This document shows positions 1-8,205 of a stretch of DNA of 26,305 bases, in pieces (position 1 is the stretch's first letter; the number at the start of each line of letters is the position of its first letter). Where the stretch lies: positions 1-26,305 of the forward strand of contig CAQUWW010000033.1 in assembly GCA_948896875.1 (NCBI GenBank), written 5' to 3'. The DNA comes from an uncultured Acetatifactor sp. Its GTDB lineage: Bacteria; Bacillota; Clostridia; Lachnospirales; Lachnospiraceae. Both the position numbers and the translations under genes were made by a program. Under the pieces are notes generated by a model that worked only from the letters and a program-made list of their open reading frames with translations, did no database searches and was not told the DNA's origin.

Positions 1-64
1 TCGTCCAAGGCTTTTGTTGCAAATTTTTCGGGACATTTTCAAAAATGCTTGACAGAGGTTTTTT

Positions 65-85
65 CCTATGTACCAATTACATAGG
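65..85. other. Short perfect hairpin at the window's left edge
   Basis: An 8-bp perfect inverted repeat (CCTATGTA and TACATAGG, 5-nt loop) is followed on the plus strand by TTTTAGATTTTT. It would work as an intrinsic terminator for a plus-strand gene ending left of the window. It overlaps the stop codon of the minus-strand YdeI-like gene, but on that strand it is followed by an A-run, so it is a poor terminator for that gene. Confidence 0.35.
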
Positions 86-640
86 TTTTAGATTTTTATT
101 AAGTCTATCCACCATCCATGCAATCCGCTTTTCCCGTCCTGCGTCTGTCTTCGCGTCAAAGAACGCCCGTGTATAAGTCTTCTTCACCGATAAAGACATC
201 GCCTGAAAATTTGTGTAGGCAGGCTCATAGCTTTCCAATATGGCAGAAAGCTGTGCAATCTGCTCTTCCGTAATAACTGCCAGCGGATTTACCGCATCCC
301 ATTGTCCGTTCTTTTTGGCATCCGCTATTTTCTTTCTGCCAAAATCAGTCATACGCCCCTGCTCTTCAAGCTTTTGGGCCAATTTCTTATTTTTGTCCGA
401 CCAATTGCTTTTCTCCCTGCGCATGGAAAAATACTTTTTATAGGTTTTGTCGTCAATCTTTTCCATCTGGCCGTCTATCCATCCAAAGCAAAGCGCTTCT
501 TCCAGCGCTTCTTGCGCCTTTATTGTTTTCGGTCCTCCGGCCTTGCCAAACAAAACCCAAATACCGGCACTTGACAGGCAGTTATCATAGAGCCATTTTC
601 TAAATTCATCTCTGCTCCCAAATTCCATTATATCGCTCAT
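77..640 (-). CDS. YdeI/OmpD-associated family protein
   Basis: The 187-residue product resembles the YdeI/OmpD-associated family (sometimes labelled bacteriocin-protection protein), small soluble proteins of unproven biochemical role. The recognisable parts are the N-terminal block with GIWVLFGKAGG and EALCFGWIDGQ (about residues 27-60), the FSMRREKSNWSDKN segment (about 70-85), and a basic C-terminal half ending with KRIAWMVDRLNKN. There is no signal peptide or membrane segment. A GTG codon nine bases upstream (649) is in frame, but it lies inside the Shine-Dalgarno sequence GAGGTG. The ATG at 640, six bases after that site, is therefore the better start. The gene stands alone between the window edge and the fucose operon. 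The family call is fairly safe; the function is not known. Confidence 0.8.
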   Translation of the reverse strand: MSDIMEFGSRDEFRKWLYDNCLSSAGIWVLFGKAGGPKTIKAQEALEEALCFGWIDGQMEKIDDKTYKKYFSMRREKSNWSDKNKKLAQKLEEQGRMTDFGRKKIADAKKNGQWDAVNPLAVITEEQIAQLSAILESYEPAYTNFQAMSLSVKKTYTRAFFDAKTDAGREKRIAWMVDRLNKNLKPM

Positions 641-755
641 TATACGCACCTCTTTCCTGTGTCTTATCCGCCAAAGGCCTATTTATCTCCAACAAAAACG
701 AGATTCTACAGGACAACACATAAATTGTCAAGCATCGTTTTCGTAGCAAAAGCTT

Positions 756-785
756 GAGAGGGCGTTCATAATTGACCGCCCTCTC
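756..785 (-). terminator. Probable terminator of the fucose operon
   Basis: A 9-bp perfect inverted repeat, GAGAGGGCG and CGCCCTCTC, has a 12-nt loop and lies about 34 bases past the fucI stop codon. On the minus strand it is followed by AAGCTTTTGC, a short and imperfect T-tract. Its position at the end of a four-gene operon supports termination; the weak T-run lowers confidence. Confidence 0.55.
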
Positions 786-818
786 TGTTAACCGGCTCGG
801 ATTCCCAGCCCCCTGCGC

Positions 819-2612
819 CTATTTGTACAGAGGTCCGTATGCCGCGCAGGCCCGGTAATCCTGCCCTTCCTTATCCATACCGAAGGCATTCCATGCCGCG
901 GGACGGAAGATTTTGTCCTCCTCCACGTTATGCATGCATACGGGGATGCGAAGCATGGAGCACATGGTAATCAGATCCGCACCGATATGCCCGTAGCTGA
1001 TGGCGCCGTGGTTGGCTCCCCAGTTGTTCATCACATCGTAAGCGGTGGCAAAAGCACCCTTTCCGGTGGTTCTCGGAGCGAACCATGTGCAGGGCCAGGT
1101 GTAATCCGTACGCTTCCACAATACATCCGTCACTTCCTCGGGCAGATGAATGGTCCAGCCCTCCGCGATCTGCAGCACAGGTCCCAGGCCCTTCACCAGA
1201 TTCAGGCGAATCATAGTGGCAGGCATCTCGGCCTCGGTCACAAAACGGGAAGAGAAGCCGCCTCCTCTGAAATACCCGCAGTCGGCATAGTTCCAGGTAG
1301 TTGCCGACATAATGGCCTTCTGGTCCTCTTCCGTCACCTCATACCAGGGCTTCATGACGCTGTTGCCCTCCGCGTCCTTTGCCTGTCCGCAGGCATCCAG
1401 ACAGGCGGCTCCGGAGTTGATCAGATGGATAAATCCACCTGCCTCCTTCGCAATACCCTCCAGCTCATATCCGGTAGCCTTCTTCACTGCCTCAGGGCTC
1501 CAATAGGTACGCACATCCGCAAAAATCTGGGCCCGATTGGTCAGAAGTTTCATGAACAGCATGCCCAGGCCATTCAGCACATCGTTCTCCGTAGCCAGGA
1601 TATAAGGCTCTCTGGCCCCATTCCAGTCAAAGGAGGTATTCAGCATGGCCTCGGGGAAGTCACAGTTAGGATAGAAGTCGGTCCACTGCCGCTGTCCCTG
1701 GAAGCCTGCGGCGATGGCATTGTGGCCCACCATCTCCTCTTCCCTGCCTTCCGGCAGATTCGGATTCCCGTTCATCAGGTCCTTGATGATACACATCATC
1801 TTCACTACGAACTCCCAGTCCTGATCCTTCTGCTCCCTGGTCTTCTGGATTTCCACAGGATTCTTGTCAAAGCCTTCCTTACAGTATTCTTTCGCCCAGG
1901 AAAGAGCCTTCTCATATTCCTTCTGGTCATAAATGCCCTCTGTCATCCGGCGGATAATCTCCACTTCGTCCACGGATTCCACCCGCATACCCAGATATTC
2001 CTCGATAAAGGCCGGGTCAATGATGGAGCCGCCGATTCCCATACAGATAGAGCCGATCTGCAGATAAGATTTCCCCCGCATGGTGGCCACAGCCACAGCC
2101 GCCCGTGCGAAACGCAGCAGCTTTTCCTTTACATCCTCCGGAATGGAGGTATCGTCCGCCTCCTGCACATCATGTCCGTAAATGCCGAAAGCCGGAAGCC
2201 CTTTCTGGGCATGAGTGGCCAGCACGGATGCCAGATACACCGCACCGGGACGCTCCGTACCGTTGAAGCCCCAGACGCCTTTTATGGTATTCGGGTCCAT
2301 GTCCATCGTCTCTGCTCCGTAACACCAGCAGGGTGTGACGGTCAGTGTGATATCCACTCCCGCCTTGCGGAACTTATCCGCACAGGCCGCAGCCTCTCCC
2401 ACGCGCCCGATGGTGGTATCCGCAATCACCACCTTCACCGGTTCCCCGTTGGAATAGCGCAGGTTCTCCTCAAAGAGAGACGCCGCCGCTTTCGCCATAT
2501 TCATGGTCTGATCTTCCAGAGATTCCCTTACCTTCAGGACACCTCTTCTGCCGTCGATGGTAGGACGAATGCCTATCACCGGATAATCGCCGATCAATCT
2601 GTTTTCTGCCAT
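819..2612 (-). CDS. fucI: L-fucose isomerase
   Basis: This cytoplasmic enzyme converts L-fucose to L-fuculose (EC 5.3.1.25); the family also acts on D-arabinose. The 597-residue product is close to the usual length (about 590) and matches E. coli FucI along its whole length, with conserved blocks such as GIRPTIDGRRG, TVTPCWCYG, VWGFNGTERPGAVYLA, SFDWNGAREP, QIFADVRTYWSPEA, GLGPVLQIAEGW, NWGANHG and SMLRIPVCMHNVEE. The metal and catalytic residues corresponding to E. coli Glu337, Asp361 and His528 appear as Glu342, Asp366 and His535. The ATG at 2612 follows a strong AGAGGAGG site. It is the last gene of the minus-strand operon, 29 bases after fucU. No fuculokinase or fuculose-phosphate aldolase gene follows, so later steps must be encoded elsewhere or differ. 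Confidence 0.97.
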   Translation of the reverse strand: MAENRLIGDYPVIGIRPTIDGRRGVLKVRESLEDQTMNMAKAAASLFEENLRYSNGEPVKVVIADTTIGRVGEAAACADKFRKAGVDITLTVTPCWCYGAETMDMDPNTIKGVWGFNGTERPGAVYLASVLATHAQKGLPAFGIYGHDVQEADDTSIPEDVKEKLLRFARAAVAVATMRGKSYLQIGSICMGIGGSIIDPAFIEEYLGMRVESVDEVEIIRRMTEGIYDQKEYEKALSWAKEYCKEGFDKNPVEIQKTREQKDQDWEFVVKMMCIIKDLMNGNPNLPEGREEEMVGHNAIAAGFQGQRQWTDFYPNCDFPEAMLNTSFDWNGAREPYILATENDVLNGLGMLFMKLLTNRAQIFADVRTYWSPEAVKKATGYELEGIAKEAGGFIHLINSGAACLDACGQAKDAEGNSVMKPWYEVTEEDQKAIMSATTWNYADCGYFRGGGFSSRFVTEAEMPATMIRLNLVKGLGPVLQIAEGWTIHLPEEVTDVLWKRTDYTWPCTWFAPRTTGKGAFATAYDVMNNWGANHGAISYGHIGADLITMCSMLRIPVCMHNVEEDKIFRPAAWNAFGMDKEGQDYRACAAYGPLYK

Positions 2613-2641
2613 ACTTAACCTCCTCTGAATTCTAAATTTTC

Positions 2642-3076
2642 CTACACAACACCCTTCTGCAGCATAATGTTGGCATACAGTGCGCTTTCCCCTGTGGCGA
2701 TAATGGCATAAGCGGTTTTGGCCTGCTCATAAAAGGCAAAGCGCTCTATCTCTCCAACGGCGCTTTCGCCCCGCTCATCCGCCTTTTTTACAATCGCTTT
2801 ATAGTCCTCCCAGATAGGAGTCTCCACAGGGTCTCCCGGCATCACCTGCATCAGATTCACCGGATGCTCCACGTAGGTATCCAACGGGAAAAGCTGCAGA
2901 ATCGCTTCCAGGATTTCACAGGTACCATGGCCGTCCATACGGATGACAATAGCGTCCTTTCCCATAGTTTCCGCCGGGAAATTGCCGTCTGCAATCACAA
3001 GTCGGTCGCTGTGTCCCATTTCACACAACACCTTCAAAAGCTCCGGAGACAAAATTTTCGGAATTCCTTTTAACAT
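2642..3076 (-). CDS. fucU: L-fucose mutarotase (RbsD/FucU family)
   Basis: FucU interconverts the alpha and beta anomers of L-fucose, supplying the anomer used by the isomerase; the RbsD branch of the family does this for D-ribose pyranose. The 144-residue protein keeps the family landmarks: the opening MLKGIPKILSPELLKVLCEMGH with His22, IADGNFPAE (about 28-36), and the C-terminal block RFAFYEQAKTAYAIIATGE followed by SALYANIMLQKGV. These match E. coli FucU, including the active-site histidine and tyrosines. The start codon overlaps the end of the upstream aldo/keto reductase by 7 bases, which suggests translational coupling. Adjacency to fucI supports fucose rather than ribose as the substrate. 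Confidence 0.93.
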   Translation of the reverse strand: MLKGIPKILSPELLKVLCEMGHSDRLVIADGNFPAETMGKDAIVIRMDGHGTCEILEAILQLFPLDTYVEHPVNLMQVMPGDPVETPIWEDYKAIVKKADERGESAVGEIERFAFYEQAKTAYAIIATGESALYANIMLQKGVV

Positions 3077-4086
3077 TTGGTAATCACCCCCTCAACATCC
3101 CATAAATCTTCCCAGCCCTTTGCACCTTCCCAGAGGAACACCTGTCCCTTGATGAGACGGCAGTTTTTGTCCTCCGCTTCGATGGCTTTCATCTCTTCCT
3201 CCGTCAGCGGGTCTTCCGCCGCGGATTTCAGATTTGACATGTATTGATTCTCCTTCACGGAAAAAGGAATGGGCACCTGCCCTCTCTGCACCGCCCATTT
3301 CAGGCAGATAATCGCCGGATGAACGCCGTGAGCTTCCGCGGCCGCCACAACTGCGGGCAGCTGGGTATCCGCCACGTCTTCCTCCGTCCTGTCTCTCTCC
3401 GGCCTGGACGGGGAACCGATAGGACAGTATCCTATGGGCAGAATCTTATGTTCCTGTGCATAGGCAAACAGCTCCTTCTGCTGGAAAGAAGGATGCAGCT
3501 CCATCTCCAGAGCCGCCGGCTGGATTCTGCACAGGGGCAGCACCGCTTCCAGCTTCGGTATCGTCATGTTGCTCATGCCGATATAGCGGACCAGTCCCTT
3601 GTCCACCAGTTCCTCGCACTGTCTCCAGGTGGCCATGAATTCTTCCACTGAAAAAGGTCTGGAATCCGGATTCCGGGAATCCCCGCTGCAACCCGGCGCA
3701 TGATAATTGGGAAAAGGCCAGTGCACGAAATAGAGATCCAGGTAATCCAGCTTCAGGTCCTGCAGACTCTTCCGGCAGGACTCCAGTACTTTTCCCTCCC
3801 CGTGCATGTCATTCCACACTTTCGATGTAACGAACAAATCCTTGCGTTCCACCGTTCCTTCCTGCATCACGCGCTGCAGGACTTCTCCGATGGAATCTTC
3901 ATTCTGATAGACGGCCGCACAGTCAATCAGGCGATATCCGTACCGTATCGCTCCGTATACGGCCTGGGAAACCTGCTCCGCCCCATACTTATCGGACCCA
4001 AAGGTTCCCAAACCCATACAGGGGATTTCCTCCCCCGTATAAAGCTTCCTGACAGGAAGTAAATTTCTGTCTAATGTTTCGCTCAT
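3070..4086 (-). CDS. Aldo/keto reductase in the fucose operon
   Basis: This NAD(P)H-dependent aldo/keto reductase (338 residues, TIM-barrel family) carries the complete catalytic tetrad: Asp55 and Tyr60 in IDCAAVYQNE, Lys89 in TSKVW and His122 in FVHWPFP. The LGTFGSDKYG segment, YIGMSNM and the C-terminal GQVPIPFSVKENQYMSNL cofactor region also fit. A clear AGGAGAA site precedes the ATG. It lies second in the operon and overlaps fucU by 7 bases. A reasonable inference is reduction of L-lactaldehyde, the three-carbon aldehyde from fucose breakdown, or direct oxidoreduction of the sugar; the sequence alone does not choose. About 50 residues longer than minimal AKRs, mainly from an insertion near residues 126-145 (YHAPGCSGDSRNPDSRPF). 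Confidence 0.88.
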   Translation of the reverse strand: MSETLDRNLLPVRKLYTGEEIPCMGLGTFGSDKYGAEQVSQAVYGAIRYGYRLIDCAAVYQNEDSIGEVLQRVMQEGTVERKDLFVTSKVWNDMHGEGKVLESCRKSLQDLKLDYLDLYFVHWPFPNYHAPGCSGDSRNPDSRPFSVEEFMATWRQCEELVDKGLVRYIGMSNMTIPKLEAVLPLCRIQPAALEMELHPSFQQKELFAYAQEHKILPIGYCPIGSPSRPERDRTEEDVADTQLPAVVAAAEAHGVHPAIICLKWAVQRGQVPIPFSVKENQYMSNLKSAAEDPLTEEEMKAIEAEDKNCRLIKGQVFLWEGAKGWEDLWDVEGVITKC

Positions 4087-4100
4087 ATTTATTCTCCTAA

Positions 4101-4219
4101 TTCCAGTTCCGCTGCTGGCCGTTCAGTACCCACGCTTGGGCAGAGATCTTCCGGCCGCACTTGCGTCCGTAAGTTCTCTGGGGCACTGCACGGCCTGCAG
4201 CTGTTTCCAGTTCCGCTGC
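4101..4219. repeat. 15-bp direct repeat flanking an intergenic spacer
   Basis: TTCCAGTTCCGCTGC occurs at 4101-4115 and again at 4205-4219, the second copy ending just before the stop codon of the alcohol dehydrogenase. The 89 bases between are not coding as far as I can see. The arrangement could mark a past short insertion or a slippage event; its meaning is unknown. Confidence 0.5.
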
Positions 4220-4220
4220 C

Positions 4221-5282
4221 TTATTTATCAAACACCACGGCCACTTTGCCGCACTCTCCCGCTGCCATCAGGCGATAGGCCTCAGCTGCCTGGTCGATGG
4301 AGAACTCATGAGTAATCAGATCTTCCGGATGGATATTCCAGCGCACCAGACGCTCCACCAGCTCCTCCATCTTCCACAGAGAGGTCACCCAGGAACCATA
4401 GATGCTCTTCTGACCGTGAATGATATCCGGGCTGGGATTGAAGGTACAGGTTCCGCCCTCGCCCACGAAGGCAATTTTGCCCCACTCTCTGGTGGCGCGG
4501 ATTGCCAGCTGTCTTCCCGCATCGTTGGCGGACGCGTCGATGGCTCTCTCCACACCTCTGCCGTCTGTCACAGCCAGAATATTCTCCAATGCGTCATCCC
4601 CGGGCTTAAACACATGGTCCACCAGTCCCAGCTTCTTCGCCAGCTCGATTCGGTACTCGTTCATCTCAACGCCGATGAGCTGATTGGCCCCCATGGCCTT
4701 CGCCAGCATCAGTGCCGCCAGACCCACCGGTCCCAGGCCTGTCACAAGCACCGCGTCATTGCCGCAGATACCGATCTTCTCAATGGCCTCATACACCGTT
4801 CCAAAACCGCAGGCCACCTGGGCTCCGTCCTTGTAAGTCAGCTGATCCGGCAATGCGACCAGGTCCTTCTCCTCCGCCAGAATGTAAGGCGCCATGCCGC
4901 CGTTCCTCTGCCAGCCGTATGCCTGACGGAACTTGCTCTTACAGGATATGTAATATCCTCTCCGGCAGTCATTGCAGACACCACAGCCTGAAATATGATA
5001 CACGATAACCCTGTCTCCCTTTTTGAACCGACGCAGGCCCGGGCCTTCCTCCTCGATAATACCGCAGGGCTCATGTCCCGCCACCATTCCGGGGATATAG
5101 CCTTCCGGTCCTTTGCCGGTATGCTCTCTGTAAATACAGCGGATATCACTTCCGCAGATTGTGGTGGCCATCGTCTTAATGAGAACCTGTCCATGTCCCG
5201 GTGTGGGCACCTCGAAATCCTTCATCTCCACCGTGCTGTTCCCGGGAAGAACCGCACCCTTCATCATCATTTTTACTGCCAT
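4221..5282 (-). CDS. Zinc-dependent alcohol dehydrogenase (MDR superfamily)
   Basis: This 353-residue medium-chain dehydrogenase/reductase oxidises or reduces an alcohol/aldehyde pair with NAD(P). Visible features are the catalytic zinc ligands Cys43 (CGSD), His70 and Glu71 (AGHEPCG), the structural zinc cysteines at 100, 103, 106 and 114 (CGVCNDC...SC), and the nucleotide-binding GLGPVG at 182-187. An upstream in-frame ATG at 5297 is unlikely because the Shine-Dalgarno GGAGGGT lies within its first codons; the ATG at 5282 sits at the right distance from it. It is the first gene of the operon, under the promoter at 5345-5372. By context it may act on L-fucose, fuculose or lactaldehyde/propanediol. 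Sorbitol- or threonine-dehydrogenase-like activity cannot be excluded from sequence. Confidence 0.88.
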   Translation of the reverse strand: MAVKMMMKGAVLPGNSTVEMKDFEVPTPGHGQVLIKTMATTICGSDIRCIYREHTGKGPEGYIPGMVAGHEPCGIIEEEGPGLRRFKKGDRVIVYHISGCGVCNDCRRGYYISCKSKFRQAYGWQRNGGMAPYILAEEKDLVALPDQLTYKDGAQVACGFGTVYEAIEKIGICGNDAVLVTGLGPVGLAALMLAKAMGANQLIGVEMNEYRIELAKKLGLVDHVFKPGDDALENILAVTDGRGVERAIDASANDAGRQLAIRATREWGKIAFVGEGGTCTFNPSPDIIHGQKSIYGSWVTSLWKMEELVERLVRWNIHPEDLITHEFSIDQAAEAYRLMAAGECGKVAVVFDK

Positions 5283-5344
5283 TTTTTTACCCTCCATACA
5301 TATACATAATCAACTGCTTCTTTACAGTTGTGTTCCATATTTTT

Positions 5345-5372
5345 ATTATAACTCTTCCCAGGATTTGCACAA
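5345..5372 (-). promoter_or_regulatory. Sigma-A type promoter of the fucose operon
   Basis: On the minus strand TTGTGC (5372-5367) and TATAAT (5350-5345) are separated by 16 bases, a near-consensus sigma-A promoter. It lies 62 bases upstream of the dehydrogenase start. I see no clear cre box or large inverted operator around it, so the regulator is not evident; the AraC gene at 7324 is a possible but unproven candidate. Confidence 0.7.
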
Positions 5373-5460
5373 GCTCACATTATGCCTATTTATTTCCAAA
5401 TGCGTCGTGTTTTTGAATAAAACGGATCAAAGATTTCGTCATTCGGAAAACCTTACATTT

Positions 5461-7039
5461 CTATTCTTTTTCATATGCCAAACGACAGGTTTTCCGATAG
5501 CATGCCAAGCCATATTTATGAATCGTTTCCATACCTTCCCGCCTTAGCAAATCAACATATTCATGGGTTTCAATCTGCTCCATTGCCTCTTGGAGCGCGA
5601 CATCAAAAGTACCGTTCTCAGCATATTTCACCTCGATGACACAGCCGGTTTTCTCTCTTGGGACGATGAGCAGGATATCGGAGTAGCCAGTACCTGACTC
5701 GGCGTTGGATTTTACGATCCAGCTGCCTTCCGCTCGCAAAAGGCCAAAGAAAATGCCATGATAGAAATTTTCCTTTTTCTCCTTTCTCACCGCCGTGTCA
5801 CGAATGCTGATGGACTCTGACAGGAATGCACCAAATAGCTCCTGCACGGTCTCGGCATCGCCGGTTTTAACTGCTCTACAGAAAGTCTCCCAACGCTTCA
5901 TGTCGCCGGTTACCCGATCCTCAAACCATGTGCGGATTTTATTTTCATATATCCTGAGAATTTCCTTATTCGGAATCACCAGTTTATGGCGTTCTCCATT
6001 GGATTTCCCGGCATCGGTCAGGTATCCCGTAGCGTAGAGGACGCTCCACAGATACGTCTGGCGAATATTTACATTCCTATTATCAAGGTCTGCGTAGGTC
6101 AACTCCGGAATGATCTCTTTCTCTACCGCTTCACCGGAAATCAGCGCTTCAATCTCTCCTTTTGTAGCCTCTGTGGCGTCCTCAAGAATGTCTTTTATAA
6201 TGGCGTTGCTGCTGCTGTTCTCCCAGTGTGATCTCATAGCAGCATCCTTTGACACCCTCAGCAAATCACACTGATTGATTACATCCCAAGGGCAGTAAAC
6301 ATCTACACCCCCGAAATGGTAGCCATCATACCAGTCCTTTACATCTGAAAAGCGATCTTCCACACCATAGTACTGAAGCATTTCTTTCACTTCACTGTCA
6401 GTGAAGCCGAAATACTCAGCGCACTGCTCATCGGAAATCGAACGCACTTTGAAGTTATTCAGACCCGTGAAGATACTCTCTCCATGTCTTCCGTAGGAAG
6501 ACATTGCTATCCTTAAGCATCCGGTGAGCACGGCAAACTCCAGACTCTCATTTGTTTTGAGCGCCTGACTGAGAAAAGAGCGAATTAATTTGACCATCTG
6601 CAGGTAATAACCATCCTGTCTTCTTATCTTCTTCCTGCAGCCTGTCACTTTCCTTCAGAAAAGCGAATCGGGTCGCTTCCGCACTGACCAGCATGCCCAA
6701 GCTGTCACAGGCCGTCTCAAAGTCACCGCCTTCCACGTCCTTTAAGCTGAGCGAGATGACCGGGTACTTCCCCATATGTCGCTCACACAGCTCTGTCTCC
6801 CTGGAAATGTCAAGTCCGTCGAACAAAGACGCATCTGCTCCGATTTCAAAAAAAGATTTGATCATATTCATATTCAGGCTTTTCCCGAAACGCCGGGGTC
6901 TGGTGAAAAGGTTCACAGCCCCTTTCGTCCGCAAAAACTCGGCGATAAAAGCTGTTTTATCCACGTAATAGTAATCTTTCAGTTTAAAATCCCGAAAAAA
7001 TTCAATTCCAATTGGAAGCGCTTTTTTTCTTTCATCCAT
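5461..7039 (-). pseudogene. Broken AAA-ATPase / PD-(D/E)XK nuclease (DUF1703-type) gene
   Basis: Two overlapping frames together make one member of the AAA-ATPase-like plus PDDEXK (DUF1703) family, abundant accessory proteins of Clostridia and Bacteroidetes with unclear function. The N-terminal part, starting at the ATG at 7039 after AAGGAG, has the family opening LPIGIEFFRDF, YYVDKT and Walker-A-like TRPRRFGKS (residues about 46-54). After SDRLQEEDKK, near 6615-6622, homology jumps to the other frame at DGYYLQMVKLIRSFLSQ. The Walker-B region that normally lies between (LIDEYDVPL in relatives, perhaps 50 residues) is missing, so this is a deletion with frame change. The C-terminal frame keeps the nuclease core, YSDILLI followed by EVKYAENGTFD. 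An extra in-frame 21-base palindrome lies at 6484-6504. A functional full-length product is unlikely. Confidence 0.85.
6484..6504. repeat. 21-nt palindrome inserted in the DUF1703-type gene
   Basis: ATGTCTTCC, a 3-base loop and GGAAGACAT form a perfect 9-bp inverted repeat. Relatives read CLR-(V/I)-(S/A)-K-ESIFTGLNN here, whereas this copy reads CLRIAMSSYGRHGESIFTGLNN, seven residues longer. The palindrome length equals the apparent net insertion (21 bases), so it looks like an in-frame hairpin insertion. The family comparison is from memory. Confidence 0.6.
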
Positions 7040-7204
7040 CTGGCAATTCTCCTTTCCCCCACACTGAAAAGACAATATATAAGAGCTTTAGTGAATTCAG
7101 TATATCATACTGCAGCCTCTGGCTGCAATCAAATAAAAAGAATCATCCTGCGGCACAAATCTGAAACAGAGGCGAATGAAATATGCAGTTGTTGCCTTTT
7201 TGAA

Positions 7205-7227
7205 TTTATGATAGACTTTATGATAGA
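7205..7227. repeat. Tandem 11-bp repeat upstream of the AraC gene
   Basis: TTTATGATAGA occurs at 7205-7215 and 7217-7227, a 12-bp period about 100 bases before the AraC-type start codon. Two direct half-sites in this position could be an autoregulatory AraC operator, but the period is only about one helical turn. The rest of the 7040-7323 gap shows no gene and no convincing promoter. Confidence 0.4.
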
Positions 7228-7323
7228 TTTTCCATAGAAGTTTACCCTGCGGCTCCATGCCCGTTTGCATTGTACCGTTTTTGAACACAGACCTTGCTAT
7301 CTCACAAGAAAGAAGGAACCTCC

Positions 7324-8205
7324 TTGAAAACACTTTACACCGACCTGGATATCCGATTTACCTTGGACGGCATCTCCGTCCGGGCCCTGAATATCGTCTT
7401 TGAACGGTTCACACAGACACTTCCCTCCCACAGCCACGGCAGCGGCTGTTACGAAATCCACTACATTCCCTTTGGCTATGGGAAATTAAATGCAAATGGT
7501 CAATATTACGATATTACGCCAAATACGCTCTATATCACCGGTCCTCATGTGGTGCATGCCCAGACTCCCATCCTGGATGACCCCATGCAGGAATACTGCG
7601 TCTATCTGAAGATACGGGATAATTCTCGGTCCAGAAAGCCTTCTCCCGTGATGGATGCTTTTCTCTCAATGCCCTTTTGGATCGGGCCGGATACCCAGGG
7701 TGTTCATGCCCTGATGAGACAACTTTTTTTTGAGCTGGAGCATCGCTATACCGGTTATCAGAATCAGGTGGAGCTGCTCCTGCCCCAGCTTCTGATCTGT
7801 ATGGTACGTAATTATGAACATTGCAGACTCTCTCAGACTGCCTTTGCCTATAATATATCGGATTCAAAATCTGTCATGATTGACCAGTACTTTCTCTATG
7901 AATATCATTCTCTTTCTCTGGAAGCTCTGGCCGCCAGACTGAAAATCAGCCCCAGACAGACACAACGGTTGTTAAAAGAATATTATGGCAAAACCTTTCA
8001 ACAAAAGAAAGCGGAAGCCAGAATGTCAGCCGCCGCCATTTTGCTGTCCGATAAGGAGAGAAGCATCGCCTCCATCGCAGAGGCTCTGGGATATTCTTCC
8101 ACAGAGCATTTCTCTTCCGCCTTCCGAAAATATTATAAAACCAGTCCGGGCAAATACAGAAGGCTGCCATCCAGCACGGCCTCTACCAGTCTGTCCCCGT
8201 CATAA
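7324..8205 (+). CDS. AraC family transcriptional regulator
   Basis: The product (293 residues from the chosen start) has an N-terminal cupin-like sensing region, with HSHGSGCYEIHYIPFGYGKL (about 37-56) and an ITPNTLYITGPHVVHAQ segment typical of AraC sugar sensors. The C-terminal double helix-turn-helix domain follows, with SLEALAARLKISPRQTQRLLKEYYG, the second helix region SIASIAEALGYSSTEHFSSAFRKYY and the signature ending TSPGKYRR. No ATG opens this frame. The TTG at 7324 is preceded at about six bases by AGAAGGA and is preferred over the TTG at 7294, which lacks a ribosome site. Its 3' end overlaps the convergent Nudix gene by 73 bases. Target genes are not obvious; the nearby sugar operons are candidates. 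Confidence 0.87.
   Translation: MKTLYTDLDIRFTLDGISVRALNIVFERFTQTLPSHSHGSGCYEIHYIPFGYGKLNANGQYYDITPNTLYITGPHVVHAQTPILDDPMQEYCVYLKIRDNSRSRKPSPVMDAFLSMPFWIGPDTQGVHALMRQLFFELEHRYTGYQNQVELLLPQLLICMVRNYEHCRLSQTAFAYNISDSKSVMIDQYFLYEYHSLSLEALAARLKISPRQTQRLLKEYYGKTFQQKKAEARMSAAAILLSDKERSIASIAEALGYSSTEHFSSAFRKYYKTSPGKYRRLPSSTASTSLSPS

Noticed and set aside
65..85. Terminator for the YdeI-like gene
   Set aside because: The T-run lies on the plus strand side only, and the stop codon of the minus-strand gene is inside the stem.
930..2618. A 562-codon open frame on the plus strand opposite fucI
   Set aside because: It mirrors the real fucI coding strand, has no family-like sequence, and fucI is conserved over its full length. 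It is a product of codon bias.
5461..6648. An intact 395-residue protein on its own
   Set aside because: Its first 11 residues are out-of-frame sequence, and homology shows it is the C-terminal part of the broken DUF1703-type gene.
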